Positions 49,380-60,802 are shown, counted from the stretch's first letter. The stretch is DNA of 64,000 bases from Syngnathus acus (GCF_901709675.1 NC_051106.1:869501-933500); one strand, 5' to 3'. Made by a program: numbers and translations. Notes: generated by a model from the letters alone, not told the origin.

Positions 49380-49822
49380 TGTCACGTGCCTGCGTCACCG
49401 GACTTCCAGCCACGCCCCCAATCAAGCTAATCACCAGCACCTACCACAGCTCGTTGGGCCCGCTCTATTTAAACCCAGTGAATCAAGCCAGTGGTTGTCA
49501 GTTCGTCTCCTTACCCTGCCCGTGACGCCACTGCTCACTGTGCCCTGCTCACTGTGCCCTGCTCACTGTGCCCTGCCTGAACGATTCCCGTTGCCGACTT
49601 TGCCAGTGTTCTGACCCGACTCGCCTTGCTCGCTGCCTGTCCTGACTACTTGCCTGTCCTTGACCACGTTCTGATCGCCGCCTGCCTTGACCACCTGCCT
49701 GCGCGCTGCGCTCTTCTGCTCAGCCACACCAGCCAGACCGGCAGTCCAGCGTTCCATCTCCCCTTTCCCCTGTTCAATAAAGGTTTGTGCTGCATTTGGT
49801 CGCCCACTCTCTGTTTCTGACA
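49380..49822 (+). mobile_element. Solo LTR, Ty3/Gypsy type
   Basis: A 443-bp unit bounded by TGTCAC and CTGACA. It has a TATA box TATTTAAA at about 49476-49483 and a polyadenylation signal AATAAA at 49776-49781. The flanks (TCAC on the left, GTCAC on the right) look like an imperfect short duplication. A CTGCTCACTGTGCC unit occurs three times in tandem (49530-49572). No internal retroelement sequence is adjacent, so it is a recombination product. Confidence 0.7.
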
Positions 49823-52749
49823 GTCACCTGTGCTAAAGACCCCAAAACAGCAGCAAGGCAATCTATGTGCTGGGACACATTTGAATGCAAAGCAAACTTC
49901 ATGTGGGGCCAAACACAAGAAGGCCATGCATGTGAAAATGCGCATGACAGTGGCTGGCGTGACGGTCCTCTTGGCATGTCCGAGGATTTGTTCCCAAGAG
50001 GAAGTCCATTTTGCTCGCTCCTTCAATTGGGACACCGTCAAAATAAGCATCAAACACGTCTTTTATCATCACCCATCCATTTTACCCCCACAAGGGCCGC
50101 GAGTTTGCTGGAGCCTAGCCCATCATTCCCATCATCCTCATCACCATTCTCATCATCATCACCATCCTGGTGGCGACCTTGTGACGGGGATGGAAAACGT
50201 CCAACCACGGCGCGAGGAGGCAGCAAAGTGGATGTGATTGAGGACAAGAATATTCGCAGTCAAACCAAAGTCAATGAATCGATTTTGATCTCGTTTTTAA
50301 TTGCTACCAGTTTGGCCTGGTGTTGAGCGTTGCGTGACAAGGAGCCCCCAAAAAAACACAAACGGCGAGTGATGACAATTGCGAGCGTTTATTGAGGATG
50401 CGCATAGCCAAGCACGTCTCTCCCGGGATGTTGAGGAACCTTTGTTTTGTTTCTCCGGAAACTTTTACCAAGGCTCAGCGTCCCGACACGCGGCACACAA
50501 ACAAAAGGAGGCCGCCCATCGCGCCGGTCCCGAGCAGAACACAAACAAAAGAAGTGCACCCTTTGCAGAGGTCCCGAACAGATTGTACGTCGGGACATGC
50601 AGAACAAAACATACACGCAAGTAGCATTGCACCTTGACAAAATTGCAGCCTCCTCCCGACGGTGGCTAAAAAGGTAGCAAGGCACAAACAGACTCAAACG
50701 CGTTTTGATCTTCATCCAAGCAAAACGCAAAATCATTAAAGCAAGCCCCGTGCAAAATGGCCACCGCCACCGCCGGCGTTGCATAGACAAAGCAAATCAC
50801 CTTTTGACACTCAACTTTCAGCTTGTCCTACAAAATGAATGCTCGCGTCGTTCGCGCGCGCATTTTTGTGTGTGCTCTTTGTTGTGGACGTGTGGTAAAA
50901 GTATGTGTGTGTGTGTGTGTTACGTGTGTGTGCACTGTGTAGTGCGCTTATTTCTGTGGGTGTGTTCGTGAGCGTCTTGCAGGCGGCCATTTTGTTTATT
51001 CAGCTGCGTTTCCGAGCTCATTGTCGAAGTGTCTTCTCTTTAAATTGGCTCTTTGTTCATCTTCGTCAACTTTCGTCTTCCTCTCGTTCATCTCGGTCGC
51101 ACACCGGTTGTTCTCACGGACGGACCTGGATGCTCGGCAGCCCGGTCTGGATGGGAGAAGGAAAGAAGAATCCAATAAGTTTTTCCGGCTGTGAGGCAAA
51201 TTGTGAACAACGAGCGAGTCCAAAAAACACGAAACAAAAAATCTGCTGCCTGCGAGCTGTGGAAACTAGCGTGACCTGGTTGCTACTTTCTTGAGCTTGC
51301 GGGTGGCATTTTGCATTGTGTGATTGCATGAAGCTTGTGGAGCTCAACCTCCTGCTTGCGTGTGTGTAATTTCCGCTCTTTTGTGTGAAACCTTCTGAGC
51401 ATCAGTGGACGATGAAACATGAGCGCACTTGTGTACACGCACGCTTGCACGCGCGCACACGCTTAAGGGCCTTTTGCTGTCTGGGTCACAGCGCATCCTG
51501 AGCCACATTCACCATTGCTTTAATTGAGCCTGTGTGTGCGTGAACAGGTGGGTAAGACCCGATGGGGGTCGGCAGCACATTTATGCATCACAGATATCGC
51601 GTGCACGTGTTTGTGTGGTTTGTCATAACAGCGTCGTCCTCCAGTGTGTGTGTGTGTGTGTGTGTGTGTCTGTGTGTGCCTGTGTGTGTGGCGACAACAA
51701 CCTGCAGCTGTTGGGCTGTCAGAGCGGGACTCGAATGCCCTGCCCTGAGGGGGTGCGTGCGTGTGCGCCTGCGCATGTCATACAGGGCACTGAGGTTTGC
51801 TTGGCCCCAGAGGCACCCAGAGGCCAGCCGCACGCGCACGCACATTCACAACTCCAGTCTTTGTTCTTTGCTTTCTGCTATATACCCCGCCTCCTGCTTC
51901 ACAAGCGTTATCCAAGACGGACGGATCGGCGGCATCGTTTGCAACCTACTCGGATCGGCCGATCCAGGACTTGGCTCCGCCCCCGTGTGGCTTGATTGAC
52001 AGCGCTCGCCTGCCAGAGAAAGAAAAGCCATTGCGATCATTTATTGGTTTGACGTCTTGCAAACCATGCCACTGTTACTCGAGCCGTTCCGCAGAATCTT
52101 TGCCAAATATGGCGCACTGATCAGCTTGATTGTTTTGCTTTTTGTGTGGGAAATCGGCAAATAAAAGGCAACAGCGCACCAGTTTGGGGAGAGGCTCATT
52201 GCTATGCGAGCGGACAAAGAGGCAAAAGTGGCTAAAGTGCGGCGCTAGCAAGGCTGCGCGCCGATTTGCATGAGGAAATAGAAAAACGAGAGAGAAAAAA
52301 GTGCTAATTCAAGGCTGATGAATCCTAATCAAATGCGACTGATGGTAATTATGCTGATGTTGTTCCCTGGACCTGAAAGTGAGACGTCTGCAAATCCCAC
52401 CTTGCATTAACACCTCGGAGGGACTGGGGGGGTGGGGGGTAGAGAGGAAGCATACGCAATCTAAATTGAGCTTGAATAAAAGTCACAGAGAACGCGGTCG
52501 ACTTTGCAGAAAATCTGCGTACGTTCATTGAAATGCTCGGGGGGGCAAAAATGAATCCCAATATGCTGTTAATGCTTTTCCATGAAACAGGGAAAGTGCT
52601 TCCCATCTTCTTGCATTCCAGCCTCGCCTCGCCCCTCCCCACCTCCACCTTTCGACACGCAGTGACAAACAGCATGCTCGTTTCAATCAAAGAAGGTGTG
52701 AAGGGTGCAGGAGGAGAGCCGGGTGTGTGGATCACACGGTCGGTTGGGC
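49823..52749. other. Region after AKAP6 coding end: 3' UTR and intergenic
   Basis: On the minus strand this follows the AKAP6 stop. The nearest AATAAA for that strand is complementary to 52040-52045, which would give a 3' UTR of about 0.7 kb. Others occur near 50391 and 50993. No separate gene was recognised. A TG tract is at 51645-51670. Confidence 0.45.
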
Positions 52750-53751
52750 TCAGATTAACGCGACAGAGCAGATTTGCGAGCATGGGATCTTTGTCCAACC
52801 GACCTGGTTCTTGTTGCCTGCGAGCGGTGCGCTCTTCTTCACGTCCAGCCGCCTCCTTGCCCCCGCCAGCCTGTCTTGGGGCCGCTCGCTGCCGCCGCGG
52901 GTGTAGACCTCCCCCCGCCTCCCCACCGCCCTATCAGCCTCTTTGATCGGCCTGCGGTTAATTTTGGGATTAATTTGCGCGGAGGCGGCGGGGGTGGGCG
53001 GCTCTTTTGAAGGATTTGTCGTGGAGTCGCTGTCACTTATCTTGGTCATTACGGCGCCAATATTGGATTGAAGCCTTTTAGTATCTGCCAAACACTGAGC
53101 CGGCGAGGAGTCTATCGGGGCGACACGCGCCCCGGGATTTAGATAAGGGGTCGCCTCACTACGAGGCGCCTCCGACACATGGCGGCCCGCGAGGCGCGGG
53201 GCCCCCTCCGGCCTGGCTTCACCCGGGACGGCCTCCTCGGCGTCTCCGACATCTGCCTCCTCTGGAAAGCCTCCATGCGGATGCGATTTGCCGGGCGGCG
53301 AGCCCCGCTGGATCTTTGACAAGGAGCAGTGAGAAGGCTCCGGTTGGGCCAAGACCCCACTCTGGCTCTCCTCGGGCGAGTGTTTGGGGATCTGCCGTTT
53401 GCAGCCAAGGGGCGGAGCGGATGTGACGCTTTGGACCTCCTGGGGGCATGGGAGCCGCGCCTCCCTCTCCGGTAAGGCCCTCGCTTTGTCGGTGGGCGGC
53501 AAGCTGTAGCAGAGCGGCGGGCCCAGGTAGGCCTCCTCTGTGCAGGCCGGGACGAGCGTTTCCTCACCCGGGTGAGAGGGGGCGGGGCTGGCGGCGCCGG
53601 TGGGGACGAGGGAAGGCGCAGGCACAGTGACGCCTCCGTCCTCGGCGCAGCGAGTGAGTTCACCGCAGTCGCTGTCGTGGGACGAGAGCGACAGGTAGGC
53701 GTAGAAGTCGCCTTTGCGCAAGCGCAAGGGCCGATGGGAATGTTGCGCCAC
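52750..53751 (-). CDS. akap6: AKAP6 terminal coding exon
   Basis: 333 codons plus stop. The acceptor GGCTGCAG precedes GTG at 53751 in phase 0. It opens VAQHSHRPLRLRKGDFYAYL then SLSSHDSDCGE, a block strongly conserved at the AKAP6 C-terminus. The rest is Pro/Ser/Glu-rich, low-conservation and probably disordered, ending at a stop at 52750. AKAP6 (mAKAP) is a scaffold at the nuclear envelope of muscle and neurons that gathers PKA, phosphodiesterase and phosphatases. The distal part diverges from the mammalian C-terminus, so the true stop could be altered by a further small intron. Confidence 0.92.
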   Translation of the reverse strand: MAQHSHRPLRLRKGDFYAYLSLSSHDSDCGELTRCAEDGGVTVPAPSLVPTGAASPAPSHPGEETLVPACTEEAYLGPPLCYSLPPTDKARALPEREARLPCPQEVQSVTSAPPLGCKRQIPKHSPEESQSGVLAQPEPSHCSLSKIQRGSPPGKSHPHGGFPEEADVGDAEEAVPGEARPEGAPRLAGRHVSEAPRSEATPYLNPGARVAPIDSSPAQCLADTKRLQSNIGAVMTKISDSDSTTNPSKEPPTPAASAQINPKINRRPIKEADRAVGRRGEVYTRGGSERPQDRLAGARRRLDVKKSAPLAGNKNQVGWTKIPCSQICSVALI

Positions 53752-54020
53752 CTGCAGCCGGCACACAAGGATGCAAAGGTCACGACGAGTGACACACAGC
53801 CATCTCAATTGTAGGCAAATCAATTAAACAAACAACAAAAAAGGCGGCGAGCAAAATTGCTTCATTATTCATAGATTGATCATGTTCTATTTCAACATTT
53901 TTTGAGTCATGATGATTTTCTAGTTTTATTGTGTATTTTATAACTCAGAATTTGTAATTATTGATATATTCGGTCCTTGATTTATGATTTGATAGAGTTT
54001 GTATTTTATGTGTGCGTTAC

Positions 54021-56462
54021 CTTTTCTCTGATGTGCTGGAAGGAGGCGGGGCTTAGTTCGGTGTCGGACTTTCCGATGGTCTGCGTTAGCTCTCGTCCAG
54101 GAATCTCTTTGCTCTGGCGGGCCTCTGAAGTCAAGTCCAAGATTTCCATGACAAAGTTGTGCACAGCCTCCTCGGAGGAGGGTGGGGAGGGTGAGGAGGG
54201 CAAGGAGAGCAGGGAGGGCCAGCAGCACGAGGGAGTGTGGGAGTTTTTGCTGGGGTGGCAGGAATGCTTGTCCTGGAGTTTGTTCCTGCTCTCTTCCGTC
54301 ACCAGCGAGGAGAACTTGAACTTCTCCTGAATGGTGATGGCCTTCCTGTCGGGGGAGAAGGAGACGCTCTGGCAGGGTAACTCGCCCTTAAGCTGTCCTT
54401 CGAAGGAGGAGGCGCCAGCGGGCGGCAGATACTCGCAGGTTGGTGAAGAAGGAAGCAGCTCAAGATCCTCTTCGGCTACTGAGAAGGTAAAGGAGTCCCT
54501 GACGAGTTGGAGAGCTACTCCTCTCAAGGCGTGAGACTCTGCTCGTACATTGAGAGGCTCACCTCTCTTGGTGAAAACAGCAGACTCTTCTCGCAGGAGC
54601 TCGTCATCCGCATCTTTACCTTCCAAGGCGCCGTTCTCCACGTTGCCGTTCTCCACATCATCCGCAAACTGGCTCATGAAGCGCCTCCGGTTTGCCTCCT
54701 CTTGGTGGTCTCGCTTGGTAGAGTTCAGGGGGTGTCCTTGCTCAGGGTTGCTCCCACACTGGAGTTCATCCCATAGTCCAACTTCTGTCTTTGAGGCGGG
54801 AGGAGGTCGCCTGCATGCCTGGAGCTCCTTCTTCAGGTCATCCAAGCCCAACACGTAGGCCTCCTCGGCGGCCAACTCGTCATCCCGGTCTTCGTCCTCA
54901 AACGAGGCGAGCATCAGCCTCTCCTCCTCCTCCTCCTCTAGGACTTCCATCTCCTCCTCGGTGAGGGTGGAGGAGGACAGGAGATCGCCGTCATTCTCGT
55001 CGTCGGAGCAGGAGACATTGACCACCATGCTCAGACTAACAGCGTCCACCTCCTCTCGGTGGCCGCTCCTCCCGTAGGAGTTCTGCTTGCTGGCCCCCTC
55101 CAGAAGGAGGCTCCTGCGCTTGGGGAGCACGGTGAGCGAGGCAGAGTTGTCATCAACGAGTGACGGTAGAACCTCACGGGAACCTCGCGAGCGTTGGTCC
55201 CCCAGCCAAGGGGAGGCGAGCGTCTGGCTGCCGAGCGTCTGGCTGCCGAGCGTCTGGCTGCCGAGCGTCTGGCTGCCGAGCGTCTGGCTGCCGAGCGTCT
55301 GGCTGCCGAGCGTCTGGCTGCCGAGCGTCAGCTCCGAAACGCTGCGAGTCATCTTGGTGGCTGTCGGGCTCTGAATGTTCTCCAGACGCTTCAGGAGATC
55401 CAGAGTTCTCCTGCTCAGCTCTCCCGAAGACAGCTGTCCTCGTCCTCTGATGCCAAGCCTCAGGTCTTCTGGACGATGGCGGTCCTCATCTCCGGTCCAG
55501 CGCGGGGCAAGGCCGGTGTCGGCATCCAGGCTGGTGTGGCCGTCCGGGCCAGTGTCGGCCTGCAGACCAAAGTCGGTGTGCAGGCCGGTGTCGGCGTCCA
55601 GGTCGGTGTCGGCGTCCAGGCGGGTGTGGCCGTCCAGGCTGCGGCCAAGGCCAAACAGGCCGCTCTCCAGGGAGGCGCTGCGATGGAGGTGCTCTTTGGA
55701 GGGGAACAGTTCACGGCCCGGCAACAGGAGGGACTCCAAAGAAGAGCCTGGAGACCAGAGGGGACTGGCGCTTGGCTGGTGGGGCCCGGCGACTTGGTCC
55801 AAACAGGGAAACCCGGTTGCACTTGGCTCCAAGCCATCCAGCTCCTCACCATCTCCTTTCTTGAGCTCGGCTTCTTCTTGCGCAGCTCGTTGGGCTCTCT
55901 GCTCCTCTCGGTGCAGCATGGCTGCGGTGGGCGCGTTCACACTCTCTTTTTCAAGGAGTCGGCGACACGGTACGGTCTCGACGTCTCCGGCGTCGCTAAC
56001 AATGCCGCTTTCGCTGCCAGACAAATGGCCGTCGTTGGCCCCTTCCCTCTCAGGTCTCCTCTCGCCACCTTGCTCGCCCAGGAGGTCTGGCTCACCCGGC
56101 GTCAGTCTGCCCAGGAGGGACTCCATGGACGAGAAGGTGGAGTCCTTGCTCGGGCTCCTGTGAAACGTGTGTTGGTTCCTCTCGGTCTCTTCCGGAAGCC
56201 TTTTCCACTCCACCGTGTGAAGACCGTACACCTGGTAGACCACCGTTTGAGGAGGGACATTTGTCGTCACGCCGGCCTCCTTGTGCGTCAGTTCGGGAGA
56301 TTCCGCCACAGCCAGATCGGTCTCGTCCCATTCCCACGAGTCGTCGGGAGCCGAGGCTCCCGGAGGAGGAGCCCGGTGGGGAGGAGATTGGTGGGGAGAA
56401 GCTCGGTGGGGAGGAACTTGGAGGGGATTCGATGGGCCTGTTTCCACAGAGTTCCTTGGGAC
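54021..56462 (-). CDS. akap6: AKAP6 large penultimate exon, RII-binding region
   Basis: 814 codons, phase 0 at both ends (acceptor CGTCTTCAG; donor AAAAG then GTAACG). Conserved landmarks in order are WEWDETDLA, VYQVYGLHTVEWKRLPEET, STFSSMESLLGRL, LSGSESGIVSDAGD, ELSRRTLDLLKRLENIQSPT, SMVVNVSCSDDENDGDLLSS, an acidic run, and near the end EEAVHNFVMEILDLTSEA. The last corresponds in position and pattern to the amphipathic helix by which mAKAP binds the PKA RII dimer (coded at about 54121-54175). Insertions peculiar to this copy are seven tandem LGSQT units (55217-55332) and degenerate LDADTG-type hexapeptides (about 55506-55650). Confidence 0.95.
55217..55332 (-). repeat. 15-bp coding repeat in AKAP6 (LGSQT x7)
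   Basis: Seven nearly identical 15-bp units (plus strand CGTCTGGCTGCCGAG) lie within the coding frame, each adding one LGSQT pentapeptide. The near identity of the copies points to recent expansion or assembly variation. Confidence 0.97.
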
Positions 56463-57998
56463 CTGAAGACGAGACAAAAGAATACGGTTTCCAATTCAGA
56501 TGATGACAAAGACGAAAGGATTTGGTGTCCAATTCAGACGAGACAAATTTGAAGTGACGCAACATTGCTGGACGAGGTCACCTCATTATAATTGTATCAT
56601 TTGGAATGCAATCGAAAACGTGAGACTCACTCCAGACGTAAATATTTGTCTTCACATTTGTTTTCATAAAATAACTAGTGACTTAACTCCATATGAGAAT
56701 TTGTTATTGTTTCAGTTTCAAATCTAGCCTTTTAATTTGCTTCATTAACTTCTATCAACTATAAATCGTACAAATAAATCAATGTTATTTTACTATTAAA
56801 AATAATACAATTGATGCAACAGTTAAATATAAACAATTATATTTTTATGATTCAAATAAATACTTTGCAAATATGCTGCACAAGTGTCCAATTTATTCAT
56901 TGAAGTAATTGCTTGATAATTACACAAATTAAAATAATATCATTAAAGCAGGAAGACGATTAAGTGTTTGCTGCCCAGCACAAAGAAGACCAAAGCGCTC
57001 CTCCGAGTCAAGACAAAGATTCCAGTGTGGAACAAAGCCATGAATAATTCAGAGTGGACGTAAACACGCAACCAAAAATCTTCAGCGGCGGCAAAATGTG
57101 CTTAGACGCCGGAATTGTTCACTTGCACGGACATAATTATACAAATTGCTCCTCATCTTGTTAATATGAACGTGTGTGTGTGGGTGGGGTGAGCACATTA
57201 GTCATTCATAGCCTATTAATCTCCTAAAGCCGCCAGTGTGTAGTTGACTTGTGTATTTCAGATAAGGCTAACGCAAGCGCAAGGAGCGGGGCCTGCAGCC
57301 CCTCATCCAATCAAACAACCAAAAAAAGCGTCTGTGACTGATTTCACGTCTGTCCTTCCTCTGCAGTTTGAGTCGAGCATCACCACGAGCGTCTTGTGCA
57401 AGTTGCAGGTGGCTAACGGCGCAATTCAGTCCAAAGTTTTGCATGGAAATCTGTACCTGAAGTTGCTCCCTTTCCTCGAACGATGACAGGAGGAGGAGGG
57501 AGCGGCAAGGAGGGAGCAAAGGGACGCGCACCAGACCAAAATGAGGCGGTTCTCCTCCTCGCGCTCTTTTTTTGGAGGCCAAAGTGTTTGCATTGGCTTG
57601 CCGCCGAGCGCTCTTGTTTGTTAGCTTAGCCCTGTCCTTGCTAGCTCACTGTCTTTATTCATCGTCTGCAACGCCAAAGCGCTGAGCGAGGTCGCCAAAT
57701 TGATTCCGAAGCTAAAGGCTTGTCACGTTTTTTTCAGGAGTCACACCAGTCCTGGCCTCTGCGAGGTCATGGCGTCCCCACACCCGTATTTGTCATCCCC
57801 ATTTGTCATCGGCCGTGCCGAGCGTTTAGCGAGGCCATGTTCTAATTTGAAAGCATCTTGCTCTTGGAAAAGCCTTTGGACGCATCTAGAAGAACGGAAA
57901 AGCTCCGGCGTGTGCGGCGTTCTTACCATGCGCAGCTCTCCCGTCGTGCGTGGCGTTCTTACTGTGCACAACTCTCCCGGCGTGCGTGGTGTTCTTAC
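56463..57998. other. AKAP6 intron
   Basis: 1.5-kb intron between the spectrin-like exon and the large exon. AT-rich in the first half. No exon or mobile element was recognised, except that the coding minisatellite of the upstream exon extends into it. Confidence 0.7.
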
Positions 57999-58026
57999 CA
58001 TGCGCGGCTCTGCCAGCTCTCCCGGC
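57910..58026 (-). repeat. 36-bp minisatellite carrying splice donors
   Basis: Units begin at 57910, 57946 and 57982 (36, 36 and 45 bp), followed by a partial one. On the minus strand each contains GTAAGAAC, a good 5' splice site, at 57919-57926, 57955-57962 and 57991-57998. The repeat therefore spans the end of the AKAP6 exon at 57999-58178 and the start of the intron. Confidence 0.9.
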
Positions 58027-58178
58027 GTGCGCGGCTCTCCCGGCAGCTCCCTCTTGAGTCTGTTGTGCCAGTGCAGCGTGTGCATGAGCACGGCCTCCCA
58101 CCTCCGCTCCAGGTTGATGGACAGCAGCTGCAGGGCCTGGCGCCGCCGCTCCGCCTCTGCCTCGGCCTCAAGCCCCGG
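57999..58178 (-). CDS. akap6: AKAP6 spectrin-like exon
   Basis: 60 codons, phase 0 at both ends. It encodes QALQLLSINLERRWEAVLMH then TLHWHNRLKRELPGEP, matching the spectrin-repeat-like segment preceding the large exon in AKAP6 (NLERRWEA is the conserved core). The acceptor is GGAGCGCAG at 58179-58180. The most proximal donor is CGCATG then GTAAGAAC at 57998-57991. Two further donors 36 and 72 bp downstream would extend it in frame by 12 or 24 residues. Spectrin repeats target mAKAP to the nuclear envelope. Confidence 0.87.
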
Positions 58179-58254
58179 CTGCGCTCCAACCCAGCAACAA
58201 CCAATCAAAGAGATGCAAAGGAGCAAGGTCCCGTCTGACGTCGGAGGTACCCAC

Positions 58255-58338
58255 CTGGTCCTGCCGGAGGAGCTTCTGGCAAAGCTTCAGAAGCCGTGAG
58301 ACGCCGCATCGCCGAGCCCGCACGTCCCAACACAAACT
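58255..58338 (-). CDS. akap6: AKAP6 short exon upstream of the spectrin-like exon
   Basis: 84 nt, 28 codons, phase 0 at both ends: SLCWDVRARRCGVSRLLKLC then QKLLRQDQ. The acceptor has a strong pyrimidine tract (CTCTCGTCTCCTGCAG). The donor is CAG then GTGGGT. The intron to the next exon is only 76 bp. The order and the SL-WDVR-RR pattern agree with my memory of AKAP6, where this helix precedes the NLERRWEA helix. Upstream exons lie right of the window or are unrecognised. Confidence 0.87.
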
Positions 58339-58529
58339 CTGCAGGAGACGAGAGACAGCCTATTTCAAAAAGACAACAAGCGATCCGCCCGCCGCCGTCG
58401 GCTCCGAAGAGCTTAGCGTCATTGCCATCGGTCCCGTTAGTATTAACGGATGACATCGGCGTTTGTGCGTCAAAAGCGGCGAGGGTGCAAAACGCCGCCG
58501 CTTCGTCGCCACACTCGGCCCCAAAAACT

Positions 58530-59517
58530 CTCGACCTTCTGACCACGTGGTGCAGGGACAACAACCTCGTGCTGAACGTCAGCAAGTCCAAGGAGATTGT
58601 TGTTGATTCCCGGAAGGGTCACACCCAACACCTGCCACTGACCATCGACGGTGCTGTGGTGGAGAGAGTGAGCAGCACCAGATTCCTGGGGGTGCACATC
58701 AGTAAATACCTCTCCTGGTCCACCAACACTGCATCACTGGCGATGAAAGCGCAGCGCCGCCTGTACTTCCTGCGGAAACTCAGGCGAGCAAGTGCTCCAC
58801 CAGCCATCATGACCACATTCTACCGTGGCACTATTGAGAGCGTCCTCTCCAGTTGTATCGCTGTATGGGGTGGAAGCTGCACTGAATACAACATGAAGGC
58901 CCTACAGCGCATAGTGAACACAGCTAGTAGGATTATTATTCACTCCCCTCCCTGAAGGACATTTACACCTCCCATCTCACCTGCAAGGCGACCACGATTG
59001 TGAGGGATGTGAGTCACCCCGCTCACACTTTGTTTGATCTACTGCCCTCTGGGAAGAGGTACAGAAGCCTGCGCTCCCGCACCACCAGACTCACCAACAG
59101 CTTCATACTCCAGGCTGTTAGGATCCTGAACTCTCTCCCCCCTCCACCCTCGGCTGCATAACGTCCTGGCCTTTTGGGCCACGTTGGCTGCCTTGCACTA
59201 CTCCTCCTGTACTTTTGCGCTATATACTGTCTGCTGTATGCACAATTGCTCCGTTTCAACCATGTTGCTCTTATTTATTTATTTATTTATTATCTATTCA
59301 TTGCTCTTATTTGTTCATTGTATGTGCCTTCTTGTTTTTACGTTTTGTATTGTTTACTTGAATGTTTTGTTTGTCCGTGGACCAATATAACATAATATAT
59401 ACATATATATATATTTAATATGTCGTGTCACCGTGGGATAGTAGGAAACGCAATTTCGATCTCTTTGTATGTCTTGACGTGAAGAAATTGACAATAAAGC
59501 AGACTTTGACTTTGACA
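58530..59517 (+). mobile_element. L2/Rex1-like LINE, 3' part
   Basis: The reverse transcriptase C-terminal region is recognisable: WCRDNNLVLNVSKSKEIVVD, FLGVHISKYLSWS, AQRRLYFLRKLRRASAP, IAVWGGSCTEYNMKALQRIV. A frame change near 58950 is followed by HTLFDLLPSGKRYRSLRSRT to a TAA at 59159-59161. The 3' UTR ends AATAAAGCAGACTTTGAC, shared with the fragment at 27093-27341. It lies antisense within an AKAP6 intron. 5'-truncated and frameshifted, so inactive. Confidence 0.92.
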
Positions 59518-60025
59518 ATGTCGGGCACACCCAATTCATCAGGTGATACGCGACACTGAAAATTGCGACAATCTGCGCTGTGCCAAAATTGGCATAGAAA
59601 CAAACATTTCAACTTGTTTTGGCCATCGTGTTTGCGTCGGAGCACTTTTGACTCGTCTCTGCTCCCTCGCATCCTTTTTGGGATCATACTATTTGTGCTC
59701 AACGTGTTTCCTAATTTGCATGCATGTCACACTCATTTGCATACATTGATTGTGTGTGTGCGCGCGGCATCGCCAGGTGCTTGCTGCTGTTTGCCGTGTG
59801 ACACCAGTTGATTAAAATCCCATTACCATTCCTACCTTCCTCCTGCCATACGTTCTTTGCCTTTGTTAAGGCCAGCACGCGCGCACGATGCTCAGCACGC
59901 CACTGCTGCCTTTGCCTGGCTTCATTTATTATTTATTGTTTACAAGCCTAAAGTTGGTTTGTCTTGCACAACTTTGTTGGCTGCACTACTCCTCAAGAAA
60001 TGTCAAAGATATTTGATATGGCGGA
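59518..60025. other. AKAP6 intron, no feature seen
   Basis: Short unique stretch between the LINE and the proviral LTR. No exon recognised. Confidence 0.5.
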
Positions 60026-60778
60026 TGTTAGAAAAATGTATATATATGTTATCATGCGTTCTCTAATCAATGCTTTACCGCAGTATTACTGCAATATATG
60101 CTTGCTGTTTGGCCTTGCTGTTTTTATGATGTACCACAGAAGAGAAAAGTTACGGCTGGGTCAGGAGAGAGGTTACAGCTGGGTCAGGCAGGACCAGCTG
60201 ACAACTCAGCAAAAAGAAGACATCTACCGAGACAGTTCCTTTCTAACAAAGACCACTTTGTTAAACAACATGCCTCATTGCTGTCTTGCACCTCAGATGA
60301 ACCTACAAGTGACCATCATTGTCAGGGTTTTCCAAACTATCTTAATCGTAGGATTATGTCGGAATGTATGTATCCAGTAATAAATAACCTAGCTTGTCCC
60401 ATTCTACACAATGTCGTAAAGCATCCCTTGCTATGTTTTGACTAGAGGTCAAAGGTTTTCTTCTCTATCCAGGCCACTCAAATTCCTCTTTCCACATGTT
60501 CTTATCAGTATGTAAACACCTAGTGATTTCTTCCTTACGAGGCAAAGCCCACACGCGTTCCCCCTCCCCTTTTAGGGGCTTTTGCCTCACAAATGTGGGT
60601 AGGGCAAATCCAAATAAAAAGAGCGGGAGTGTACACAGATATTTAGTGTAGTGAGATTGTTGTGAAGCTATCTGTACTGCACTCCTCGCGAGAAAACACT
60701 TAATATTCTGTCTCACTTGTGGTTTGTTTGCTGTTGCTCTTCTCTTGAAATTTGTTCGGTCAGAGAAAAAACCTAACA
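60026..60778 (+). repeat. 5' LTR of the provirus
   Basis: Begins TGTTAG and ends CTAACA, a perfect 6-bp terminal inverted repeat with the canonical TG...CA, 753 bp long and followed after five bases by the primer site. A TATA-like AAATAAAAAGAG near 60612-60623 is the likely promoter. The 3' LTR is beyond the window, so limits are inferred from the ends. Confidence 0.82.
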
Positions 60779-60783
60779 GAAAT

Positions 60784-60802
60784 TGGGGGCTCGTTCCGGG
60801 AT
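60784..60802 (+). other. Primer binding site, tRNA-Pro type
   Basis: TGGGGGCTCGTTCCGGGAT is complementary to the 3' end of tRNA-Pro apart from one extra T. It lies five bases after the LTR, slightly more than the usual two or three. Confidence 0.85.

Noticed and set aside
54006-54020. Coding extension VTHT after IREK in AKAP6
   Set aside because: These codons lie beyond a GTAACG donor. The conserved join continues in phase at 53751 with VAQHSHRP.
55194-56552. 452-codon open frame on the plus strand
   Set aside because: Exact antisense of the AKAP6 large exon; its repeats are the complement of the LGSQT and LDADTG coding repeats.
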